Positions 1-4,782 of a stretch of DNA of 6,667 bases are shown piece after piece. The position numbers were made by a program, and so were the translations under genes. Position 1 is the stretch's first letter. Each line of letters starts with the position of its first letter. Source of the DNA: Deltaproteobacteria bacterium. Its GTDB lineage: Bacteria; Desulfobacterota; Desulfobacteria; Desulfobacterales; JAFDCJ01. The notes under the pieces were generated by a model, which saw only the letters and a program-made list of their open reading frames with translations, was not told the DNA's origin and did not search any database. The stretch spans positions 1 to 6,667 of the forward strand of contig JAJRVC010000594.1 of the NCBI GenBank assembly GCA_024277475.1. The letters run 5' to 3'.

Positions 1-314
1 CCAATCCCGCAAAAACCCTCTTTATGTTTGCCGATACAGGAATAGCTGCTTTTTTAGAGGCCTTATTTGAGCGGGGGGCAGCGGCTGAAAATTTAAAAGT
101 CGTCATTGCCGGCGGTGCTCATATTATGGATCAAACGGGGATTTTCAACATTGGCAAAAAAAATCTGGAAGCACTCAGAAACAGTTTGGGCGACTTTGAT
201 GTAAAAATTCAGCATGAAGCCGTCGGGGGAACTAAAAGCAGAACTATCAGCCTGGAAATCGGAAGCGGCAGGAGTATCATCAAGACATTCGGGGAAACAG
301 AGGAGAAGGTATGA
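1..314 (+). CDS. cheD: Chemoreceptor glutamine deamidase CheD (3' part; start lies before the window)
   Basis: CheD proteins deamidate specific glutamines of methyl-accepting chemoreceptors in the cytoplasm and so adjust their signalling; in many species they also interact with CheC. The reading frame is open from base 3 (first codons N-P-A-K-T-L-F), so the ATG at 24 is an internal methionine and the gene is cut by the window edge. About 103 residues remain, of a family usually near 160-200. Visible family landmarks, in order: an F-A-D-T-G-I segment followed by a helix ending in R-G-A; the K-V-V-I-A-G-G-A strand (usually K-x-F-G-G-A); I-G-K-K-N; a V-G-G turn; and a final strand pair S-R-T-I-S-L-E-I-G-S-G-R. 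The catalytic Cys and His lie upstream and cannot be checked. The TGA stop overlaps the next ATG (ATGA, 311-314), which implies an operon with translational coupling to the HDOD gene. Confidence 0.88.
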   Translation, partial: NPAKTLFMFADTGIAAFLEALFERGAAAENLKVVIAGGAHIMDQTGIFNIGKKNLEALRNSLGDFDVKIQHEAVGGTKSRTISLEIGSGRSIIKTFGETEEKV

Positions 315-1162
315 TCAGCCTCAATGACATCGTTGAGAAGATCGACCTGCTTGCACCGATTCCGGCTATTGCTACTCAAATCATAACCAGGTCTGCAGAT
401 CCGGACAGTTCGTTGTCCGAAATTGCCGATCTCGTTGTCAACGATCCAGCTCTGACGGCAAATTTGTTGAAGATTTGCAATTCCGCTTATTTTGGCCTTC
501 CCCGAAAGGTTGAATCCGTGAAGGATGCAGTTTCCTGGGTCGGATTGGATCAAATTGTCGAACTTGTCTTAACCAATAGTGTATCTGCTAATTTCAGCAA
601 AGGACTGGAAGGCTACGGCCTTGGAGAAGGTGAACTCTGGCGCCACGCGGTTACATCGGCACATATTGCTAAAAGCCTGGCGCACCGCTTCGGGGTTTCT
701 CAAAACAAGCATCTCATTTATACCACCGCATTATTAAAAGATATCGGCAAACTGATTTTGGGGCGGTTCGTTGCGTTTTCTTTTGAAAAAATTAATATCC
801 TGGTGCATTCCCAGGGTTACAGCTTTAATGATGCCGAGAAGAATGTCATCGGTATGAACCACGAAGAGCTGGGTGCGATGGTGGGGCAAAAGTGGTCTTT
901 TAGTGAAAAGCAGATTTATATCATACGCCACCATCACCTGACGGATGAATCTGCACGGCAGGATCTCGAAACGACACTGATCTACCTGGCCGACATCATT
1001 TGCATGATGATGGGGATCTGTACCGGAACCGATGGGCTAAGCTACCGGTTTTACAGCGATGTGTTGAAACGGATAAATGTGTCTGAAAAAGATCTTCAAG
1101 GAATCATCGCGGAGACGAGTGAAAATCAACAAAAAATTGATCATTTGTTGAAATTGTTCTGA
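311..1162 (+). CDS. HDOD-domain signalling protein
   Basis: A 283-residue cytoplasmic protein in which the HDOD domain spans roughly residues 12-215. HDOD is an HD-related helical fold found in bacterial signalling proteins and usually has no known catalysis. Family features: P-I-P-A-I near residue 17, the N-D-P-A-L-T-A-N-L-L-K-I-C-N-S-A-Y-F-G block (44-62), V-K-D-A-V-S-W-V-G (70-78), L-W-R-H-A (109-113), A-L-L-K-D-I-G-K (140-147), N-H-E-E-L-G (183-188), R-H-H-H (206-209) and L-A-D (226-228). Most HD metal-ligand positions look present (H112, D144, H184, H207/208, D228), but the first His of the HD doublet is Lys143. The C-terminal 60 residues are helical with no recognised domain. The start is set by an AGGAG sequence at 301-305 inside the end of cheD and by the ATGA overlap. 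The cheD neighbour suggests a chemotaxis or lifestyle-signalling role; the exact role is unknown. Confidence 0.9.
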   Translation: MISLNDIVEKIDLLAPIPAIATQIITRSADPDSSLSEIADLVVNDPALTANLLKICNSAYFGLPRKVESVKDAVSWVGLDQIVELVLTNSVSANFSKGLEGYGLGEGELWRHAVTSAHIAKSLAHRFGVSQNKHLIYTTALLKDIGKLILGRFVAFSFEKINILVHSQGYSFNDAEKNVIGMNHEELGAMVGQKWSFSEKQIYIIRHHHLTDESARQDLETTLIYLADIICMMMGICTGTDGLSYRFYSDVLKRINVSEKDLQGIIAETSENQQKIDHLLKLF

Positions 1163-1163
1163 T

Positions 1164-1712
1164 TTAATTATTTTCGATATAGGCTCGAATGATTTCTTTC
1201 TGATGCCGGTTAAGGCCAAAAAAAATAACACCCATTCCCTGCATGCCGCTTCGATTGATTTTCCCCTGAAGTACCAATGCGTGGAGGGAATTCGGTAGTT
1301 TAAAGGTCACTTGTATTTTTTGGCTAACAGGAAACCGATCATTGCTTTTAATAAAAATACCATCCACACTGATATCGATTATGTAACTGGCAAAAGAAGT
1401 ATCCCCAACTTTGCATTTTACCGCAACCAAACAGATTTTTCGGGGATTTTCCCTCATAAACGATTCGGTTTCGTCTAAATTGATTGTTATGACGGGCTCA
1501 TCTTCAAAAGGCACCTCACCTAGTTTTTCTAAAAACTGACTTTTTTCTTTATCCGACATATCAAGGATCAGCTTGAACAGTTGGACGCTGACCTTGTCCT
1601 CTATCAATTGTTTGTATAGATTAAACTGCATATCTGTAGAAAGGTCATCGATAAAGTCAAAGAGACGCTCCGTAACGATATACTCGTCAGGCTGGGGATT
1701 GTGAGCCGTCAT
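1164..1712 (-). CDS. PilZ-domain protein, probable c-di-GMP receptor
   Basis: A 182-residue soluble protein. Residues 1-70 are an acidic, probably helical N-terminal region I do not recognise. Residues about 84-180 form a PilZ domain. The two c-di-GMP-binding motifs are both visible and canonical: R-x-x-x-R at R87/R91, and D-x-S-x-x-G at D113, S115, G118. They are followed by the PilZ beta strands and the G-M-G-V-x-F-F strand at 159-165. Binding of cyclic di-GMP is therefore likely; the output (motility, polysaccharide or protein partner) cannot be read from the sequence. The ATG at 1710-1712 is preceded by an AAGGA ribosome site (1721-1725) at 8 bases. The gene converges on the HDOD gene with one base between the two stop codons and no hairpin between them. 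The lipoprotein gene upstream on the same strand is 223 bases away, so an own promoter is probable, though I see no clear -35/-10 pair. Confidence 0.9.
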   Translation of the reverse strand: MTAHNPQPDEYIVTERLFDFIDDLSTDMQFNLYKQLIEDKVSVQLFKLILDMSDKEKSQFLEKLGEVPFEDEPVITINLDETESFMRENPRKICLVAVKCKVGDTSFASYIIDISVDGIFIKSNDRFPVSQKIQVTFKLPNSLHALVLQGKINRSGMQGMGVIFFGLNRHQKEIIRAYIENN

Positions 1713-1935
1713 ACGCCTGTTCCTTTTTAAATGAATATTGCAAATTGCAGAATGAATAATTTAAATTTCACTCTATTCGACAGCCAGTTCTCCGCCAGCG
1801 GATCCGGGTTGGGTTTGACTAAGTACATAGTTTCACAAATACGGTAACGTATAATTTATTGAAGCGTTAACGACAATTTGAAAAAATATTACGGCTAATA
1901 CGTCACTGTAATTACGAATAGGAGCACTCAGGCAG
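1713..1935. other. Intergenic spacer between lipoprotein gene and pilZ-like gene
   Basis: This spacer of 223 bases should hold the promoter of the PilZ gene (read on the minus strand) and the 3' end of the lipoprotein transcript. It contains the 8-base palindrome CGGATCCG at 1799-1806 and, from 1822 to 1926, copy A of the dispersed element described separately. No open frame of interest, tRNA or recognised riboswitch is visible. No clear intrinsic terminator for the lipoprotein gene is seen. Confidence 0.6.
1822..1926 (+). repeat. Dispersed intergenic element, copy A (105 bp, long form)
   Basis: Two blocks of this segment recur at 3647-3720 in the same orientation. Block 1 (1822-1851, beginning AGTACATAGTTTCAC) matches 3647-3676 at 29 of 30 bases. 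Block 2 (1882-1926, ending GAATAGGAGCA) matches 3676-3720 at 41 of 45 bases. Copy A carries about 31 extra bases between the blocks, including the perfect palindrome CGTTAACG at 1865-1872. In both copies GTAACGTA (here 1844-1851) and TACGTCAC (here 1899-1906) could pair as an 8-bp stem with one G-T wobble on the minus strand. No terminal inverted repeats or open frame are seen. Copy A ends 9 bases before the lipoprotein stop codon. The element's nature is unknown: a small non-autonomous mobile element, a regulatory module or a structured RNA are all possible. Confidence 0.75.
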
Positions 1936-2550
1936 CTATTGCCGGGCCTGCTGAAACAGCCTCACCAAATTCAATTTATTCACCATATCGGTGAGGAGTT
2001 CACTTAGAATTTTTTCGGCATCACTCCGGCCGGTCACTTTAAAACGTTCTGCCTCACCACTGACTGATTCCTTCGAAAGAAGGTTCCCATTATCAAAAAG
2101 GCTGGCCCGGTAGTTCATTCTAACGATCCATTTTCGACCGGTAAGATCGAGCTTAAATTCCGCTATTTCAATTTTGAGTTCAGGCAGAGAATTATCGGTA
2201 ATCGTAGTCGCTTGAATACCTTCATTTTTCAATCGTTGCTGGAAAATCTCGGTTAAGAGAGAAACAAGCTCATAGGCACCGATTAAATTTCCACTGCCGT
2301 CTTCATGCAGAACAACCAGGGAAAAAGTTCCGTTAAAATTTTTCAAGGACTTCCCGGCGTTCTCGGTTAAAAAGGCCTTCTTTCCCCTTATGTCGGAAAC
2401 AGATAGGGAAACATTTTCTCCTTCCAGTGTGCTTGACGGCGATGGCAGCTGATATTGTACTTTCAAAAATGGTTTGGGAGTACAGGCTGCTGCAAGAAAT
2501 GCAAGGGATAGTGCCGTGATTGTTAATAGCCATCGTTTCTTGAATTTCAT
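1936..2550 (-). CDS. YajG-like outer-membrane lipoprotein
   Basis: A 204-residue exported lipoprotein. The N-terminus M-K-F-K-K-R-W is positively charged, followed by a hydrophobic stretch (residues 8-22) and a lipobox-like L-A-A-A-C with the lipidated cysteine at residue 23. The next residue is Thr, not Asp, so outer-membrane sorting is expected under the usual rule. The mature part matches the layout of the YajG family: V-S-L-S-V-S-D-I-R-G early, a helix L-L-T-E-I-F-Q-Q-R-L-K-N-E-G, strands L-K-I-E-I-A-E-F-K-L-D and V-R-M-N-Y-R-A-S-L, and a C-terminal helix L-S-E-L-L-T-D-M-V-N-K-L. The family has no firm biochemical function. I chose the ATG at 2548-2550 over the one 15 bases upstream because a GGAG site (2560-2563) lies 9 bases before it, whereas the upstream ATG has no ribosome site. 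The family call rests on recalled similarity to E. coli YajG. Confidence 0.78.
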   Translation of the reverse strand: MKFKKRWLLTITALSLAFLAAACTPKPFLKVQYQLPSPSSTLEGENVSLSVSDIRGKKAFLTENAGKSLKNFNGTFSLVVLHEDGSGNLIGAYELVSLLTEIFQQRLKNEGIQATTITDNSLPELKIEIAEFKLDLTGRKWIVRMNYRASLFDNGNLLSKESVSGEAERFKVTGRSDAEKILSELLTDMVNKLNLVRLFQQARQ

Positions 2551-2799
2551 GAAATGATTCTCCATTGGCTGTGGGACTGGTTACTAATGATGTCGTTTCG
2601 CTCCGTAATTGAATTTCATTTGTTTTCAAATATGCGATGTCGTATCTTTAATGACTATTTTTTTCTTCATCATTTTTCATACAACATTCTGATGTTCGAT
2701 GTTTATTTTTTTTCAGTAAACCTTCCAGAGTCCCCCGGCGAAAAAAAACTAAACCTTTATGGGACTTCGTCCTCTATGGGCCGGAGGCAGTGTACTTAA
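2551..2799. other. Intergenic spacer between moaD-like gene and lipoprotein gene
   Basis: This spacer of 249 bases lies between two minus-strand genes and presumably carries the lipoprotein promoter, although no convincing -35/-10 pair stands out. Near 2690-2710 there is a GATGTTCGATG segment followed by a T-rich run. It looks like a worn fragment of the 7-base TTCGANG repeat seen intact at 3513-3554. A weak 4-bp hairpin (GGAC-TTC-GTCC) lies at 2762-2772, with an oligo-A stretch (oligo-T on the minus strand) at 2742-2749. Read on the minus strand it is too weak and too far from the T-run to call a terminator. Open frames on the plus strand here have no family features. Confidence 0.5.
2560..2563 (-). 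promoter_or_regulatory. Ribosome binding site (GGAG) deciding the lipoprotein start
   Basis: GGAG on the minus strand, 9 bases before the ATG at 2550. It overlaps the alternative upstream ATG (2563-2565), which has no Shine-Dalgarno sequence of its own. This supports the shorter 204-residue protein with a clean signal peptide. Confidence 0.6.
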
Positions 2800-3033
2800 T
2801 TATCCTCCTCCTACGGGAGGGAATATACCGACCCGTTCACCTCCATCCAGGGTTGAGGAAAGATTTGCTTTGATGCCGTCAATGAAAATGAGTTTAGCTT
2901 TTTCCCGGGGTATATTCAATTCCTCCAGTAAATTACGGATGCTGGTCCCCGGATTAATAAAATATTTTTCTCCCGATGGCGGCATGAACGGCTGCAAGGT
3001 AGCAAATAGTTTGATCTGAATATGTGGTTTCAT
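2800..3033 (-). CDS. MoaD/ThiS-family sulfur-carrier protein
   Basis: A 77-residue beta-grasp (ubiquitin-like) protein. The family carries sulfur as a C-terminal thiocarboxylate after adenylation by a MoeB/ThiF-type enzyme, and donates it to molybdopterin or other sulfur-containing products. Visible landmarks are the first strand I-Q-I-K-L-F-A-T-L (5-13), a helix S-I-R-N-L-L-E-E-L (31-39), I-F-I-D-G-I (49-54), L-D-G-G-E-R-V-G-I-F-P-P-V (62-74) and a C-terminal Gly-Gly-Gly ending exactly at the stop, as the chemistry requires. The F-P-P-V-x-G-G ending favours the MoaD branch over ThiS. No moaE, moeB, thiG or aldehyde:ferredoxin oxidoreductase gene lies in the window, so the target pathway is open. 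An AAGGA site (3046-3050) sits a rather long 12 bases before the ATG. Confidence 0.88.
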   Translation of the reverse strand: MKPHIQIKLFATLQPFMPPSGEKYFINPGTSIRNLLEELNIPREKAKLIFIDGIKANLSSTLDGGERVGIFPPVGGG

Positions 3034-3112
3034 CTTTTTGTCCGTTCCTTCTAATGATAAACTTTAGATCCTAAGGGCTTCAAAGTCAAGAAATAGTAGG
3101 GTTGATCTTTTC

Positions 3113-3136
3113 TTCGTGACCTGGTGTCTTAGTGGC
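3113..3136. repeat. Degenerate short tandem repeat (TNGTGNC, ~8 bp period)
   Basis: Three consecutive TNGTGNC units: TCGTGAC at 3114-3120, TGGTGTC at 3122-3128 and TAGTGGC at 3130-3136, spaced 8 bases apart. This is a short, imperfect intergenic repeat. From general experience similar strings are common in environmental deltaproteobacterial genomes, but I cannot verify that here. Confidence 0.45.
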
Positions 3137-3202
3137 TGAACGGGTTCCGGGAATTTTATTTATAGAAATTTTTCTTTATTTGGGTTAAAATTAATGTTTC
3201 TG

Positions 3203-3234
3203 GGTTCAGGGGTTCAGGGGTTCAGGGGTTCAGG
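3203..3234. repeat. Perfect tandem repeat GGTTCAGG x4
   Basis: Four exact, contiguous copies of the 8-mer GGTTCAGG. Such perfect short arrays change copy number easily by replication slippage. The array lies 170 bases upstream of the moaD-like start codon, outside any gene, so variation might at most affect transcription. Confidence 0.9.
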
Positions 3235-3241
3235 TCCGCCG

Positions 3242-3261
3242 CTGGCCTGAAAAGTGGCCAG
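3242..3261. repeat. Small perfect hairpin CTGGCC-N8-GGCCAG
   Basis: Inverted repeat with 6-bp arms (3242-3247 and 3256-3261) and an 8-base loop, immediately after the GGTTCAGG array. There is no T-run on either side, so it is not a convincing terminator; an operator or recombination scar is possible. Confidence 0.5.
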
Positions 3262-3325
3262 TCTGATCGTAGAAGAAACTTTGGTCTTTGCTATTTTCAT
3301 ATGACGGGTTAACTAAAAAAAATAA

Positions 3326-3554
3326 ACTTCGAACTTCGAACATTGAATTTCCAACGTCGAATAATGTATTCTGCCCGTCGAGAGCCTCAGAGTCCAATGA
3401 TCAATTAAAAAAAGGCAGGGCAACCTGTCGGGTCGTAGCCTGAAGTGATTCAATTTTTCGAAATTCTGCGGTTCGCTTGTTTTAAAATAGATAAAGCGTA
3501 GCGTCATCAATATTCGAAGTTCGAAGTTGGGCGTTCGATGTTCGACGTTCGAAA
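3326..3554. repeat. Inverted-repeat element built of 7-base TTCGANG units
   Basis: The right arm (3513-3554) is six contiguous heptamers: TTCGAAG, TTCGAAG, TTGGGCG, TTCGATG, TTCGACG, TTCGAAA. The left arm (3326-3360) is five heptamers of the opposite orientation: ACTTCGA, ACTTCGA, ACATTGA, ATTTCCA, ACGTCGA. Aligning 3328-3361 with the reverse complement of 3520-3553 gives 28 of 34 identical bases, including the odd variant unit in both arms. A 152-base core (3361-3512) separates the arms. The arms could form a cruciform or a long-range RNA stem. An open frame on the minus strand covers the element only because the repeats lack stops in that frame. It is probably a dispersed intergenic repeat; no transposase is encoded. 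Confidence 0.8.
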
Positions 3555-3567
3555 AATTCACTGTTCC

Positions 3568-3607
3568 GGCCCGGCGGTGTTTCTTGCGAACCCGGTTGCC
3601 GGCAGCC
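3568..3607. other. Possible GC-rich stem-loop
   Basis: GGC plus CCGGC (3568-3575) can pair with GCCGG (3598-3602) and, after a two-base CA bulge, GCC (3605-3607), closing a 22-base loop. It lies just beyond the heptamer element and has no following T-run. The function is unknown and this may be chance base pairing in GC-rich sequence. Confidence 0.3.
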
Positions 3608-3646
3608 AAAGCGACTTAATGTAGTTTCACACGAGCGGTTCAGCAT

Positions 3647-3720
3647 AGTACATAGTTTCACGAATACGGTAACGTAAAAATATTGCTGCTAATACGTCAC
3701 TATAATTATGAATAGGAGCA
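3647..3720 (+). repeat. Dispersed intergenic element, copy B (74 bp, short form)
   Basis: Same-orientation relative of 1822-1926, lacking about 31 internal bases. The first 30 bases match at 29 positions and the last 45 at 41. The potential stem GTAACGTA (3669-3676) / TACGTCAC (3693-3700) is kept. One difference converts TGTAAT of copy A to TATAAT (3701-3706) here. Just upstream, TAGTTTCAC occurs at 3622-3630 and again inside the element at 3653-3661, 31 bases apart, which suggests a partial internal duplication. Copy B ends 53 bases before the epimerase start codon and so lies in its presumptive promoter/leader. Confidence 0.75.
3678..3706 (+). promoter_or_regulatory. Candidate promoter of the epimerase genes
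   Basis: A perfect TATAAT at 3701-3706 would place transcription start near 3713 and give a leader of about 60 bases before the ATG at 3774. The -35 region at the right distance (AAATAT, 3678-3683) is a poor match, so this is only a candidate. If it is real, the upstream in-frame ATG at 3708 could not be the start codon. Confidence 0.28.
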
Positions 3721-3773
3721 TTTCGATACTGCCAACACAAGCTTTCGGAAAATCTGCAGTGAGTGGAAAAGAT

Positions 3774-4718
3774 ATGAATCTTAACTTTAAAAATGCGCTT
3801 GTCACGGGCGGCGCCGGTTTTATCGGCTCTCATCTTGTTGAAGCTCTTTTGTCTGCCGGGTGTAAGGTGACGGTGCTGGATAATATATCCACTGGAAATC
3901 TCTTGAACTTAAAACCCGTAATGGACCATATTACTTTTTATAAAAACGATATCCGTGAACCGGAAATATTGGAGAAGGCAGCAGAAGGCTGTGATGTTAT
4001 ATTTCATCTTGCCGCGGTGGTGGCGGTGCAACAGACGATCAGCGATCCTGTTGAATCTACAATGATTAATGAAATTGGAACCCTGAATGTCCTGGAAGCA
4101 GCTCGTTCAAAGCATGTACGACGAGTAGTCCTCGCAAGTTCGTGTGCTGTTTATGGCGACGATCCGAGCTCGCCCAAAAGGGAGACCCTGGCACCCAGGC
4201 CTGCAAGCCCTTATGCGCTTCATAAACTGTCTGCTGAACACTACGGCCGGGTTTATTTCGATCTTTTTGGACTGGAGACCGTCAGCCTCAGGTTTTTTAA
4301 TGTGTATGGACCTCGGCAGGATCCATCTTCTCCCTATTCAGGAGTCATTTCAATATTTATGGCTAAAGCGGCAGCAAACCGGGTGCCGGTGATATATGGC
4401 GACGGCAACCAGAGCAGAGATTTTGTATATGTCACTGATGTGGTCAAGGCCAACTTGCTGGCCGCCGGTACGGATAATTTGGCAGGAAATGTATTCAATA
4501 TCGGTACCGGCAGCGATGTTCTTATCAATCGGCTCTGGGAATTGATTGCCTCATTGAGCGGAAGGCGATCGGCGCCGAGGTATGAACCTGCAAGGAACGG
4601 GGATATCCTGCATTCCGTTGCAGGTATGGAATTGACCCGATCAATACTTAATTTTAAAAACGATTTTACCCTGGAACAGGGGCTTGAGATGACGTTTAAC
4701 TGGTATAAACGAACTTAA
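3774..4718 (+). CDS. NAD-dependent nucleotide-sugar epimerase, GalE/WbpP-like (UDP-glucose or UDP-GlcNAc 4-epimerase)
   Basis: A 314-residue cytoplasmic extended short-chain dehydrogenase/reductase. The NAD-binding T-G-G-A-G-F-I-G lies at 11-18 (G12, G15, G18). V-L-D-N at 34-37 suggests NAD preference. The catalytic set is S123 in A-S-S-C-A-V-Y-G plus Y147-x-x-x-K151. The substrate-side motif [17 protein letters not shown] (174-190), and R-D-F-V-Y-V-T-D (215-222) with N-G-D-I-L-H-S (276-281), are typical of GalE/WbpP-type 4-epimerases. Such enzymes interconvert UDP-Glc/UDP-Gal or their N-acetyl forms for polysaccharide synthesis; substrate specificity cannot be fixed here. I start at ATG 3774 because the family begins a few residues before the glycine motif. 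An in-frame ATG at 3708 would add 22 unrelated residues read partly from repeat element B. GTG at 3759 is another option; the ribosome site (GGAAAAG) is weak. Followed after 64 bases by a second epimerase, probably one operon. Confidence 0.88.
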   Translation: MNLNFKNALVTGGAGFIGSHLVEALLSAGCKVTVLDNISTGNLLNLKPVMDHITFYKNDIREPEILEKAAEGCDVIFHLAAVVAVQQTISDPVESTMINEIGTLNVLEAARSKHVRRVVLASSCAVYGDDPSSPKRETLAPRPASPYALHKLSAEHYGRVYFDLFGLETVSLRFFNVYGPRQDPSSPYSGVISIFMAKAAANRVPVIYGDGNQSRDFVYVTDVVKANLLAAGTDNLAGNVFNIGTGSDVLINRLWELIASLSGRRSAPRYEPARNGDILHSVAGMELTRSILNFKNDFTLEQGLEMTFNWYKRT

Positions 4719-4740
4719 CGATCCTAACGAACCAAACCTT

Positions 4741-4758
4741 CTAAACCAACTAAACCAA
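4741..4758. repeat. CTAAACCAA x2 in the inter-epimerase gap
   Basis: Two exact 9-base units CTAAACCAA (4741-4749, 4750-4758), preceded by related strings such as AACGAACC and AACCTTCTAAACC from 4728. This short low-complexity repeat fills the 64-base gap between the two epimerase genes, a position where such AAC-rich strings tolerate copy change without harming either frame. Confidence 0.6.
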
Positions 4759-4782
4759 CCACGGAATACACAAGGAAATGAT

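Larger units (their letters stand above)
3034..3773. other. Repeat-rich non-coding region between divergent genes
   Basis: This stretch of 740 bases should contain promoters for the moaD-like gene (minus strand) and the first epimerase gene (plus strand). It is crowded with several unrelated repeat types listed separately: a degenerate 8-base TNGTGNC array (3113-3136), GGTTCAGG x4 (3203-3234), a 6-bp hairpin (3242-3261), the heptanucleotide inverted-repeat element (3326-3554), a possible stem at 3568-3607, and element copy B (3647-3720). Open frames that cross it are made of repeat sequence and have no protein-family features. No tRNA, CRISPR or riboswitch that I recognise is present. Confidence 0.7.

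Noticed and set aside
209..553. 114-residue open frame on the minus strand across the cheD/HDOD junction
   Set aside because: It is antisense to two convincing genes and shows no family motifs.
1713..1935. c-di-GMP riboswitch near the PilZ gene
   Set aside because: I looked for the GEMM-type conserved strings in the spacer and leader and did not see them; the spacer is mostly the dispersed element.
2742..2772. Terminator after the moaD-like gene
   Set aside because: The only hairpin (GGAC-TTC-GTCC) has 4 bp, and the T-run on the minus strand is more than 10 bases beyond it.
2554..3019. Two plus-strand frames (81 and 86 residues) between the lipoprotein and moaD genes
   Set aside because: One lies in the non-coding spacer and the other is antisense to the moaD-like gene. 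Neither has a ribosome site or recognisable features.
3203..3234. Possible CRISPR array
   Set aside because: The units are 8 bases with no spacers and there are no cas genes; it is a plain tandem repeat.
3349..3532. Integron attC-like site (TTCCAAC ... GTTGGGC)
   Set aside because: GTTGGGC fits the GTTRRRY core, but the partner TTCCAAC fails the first base of RYYYAAC. The cores lie inside heptamer arrays, not at element ends, and there is no cassette or integrase.
3313..3609. 98-residue open frame on the minus strand
   Set aside because: It is a translation of the heptamer inverted-repeat element. The 7-base period produces a 7-residue pseudo-repeat; there is no ribosome site and no family feature.
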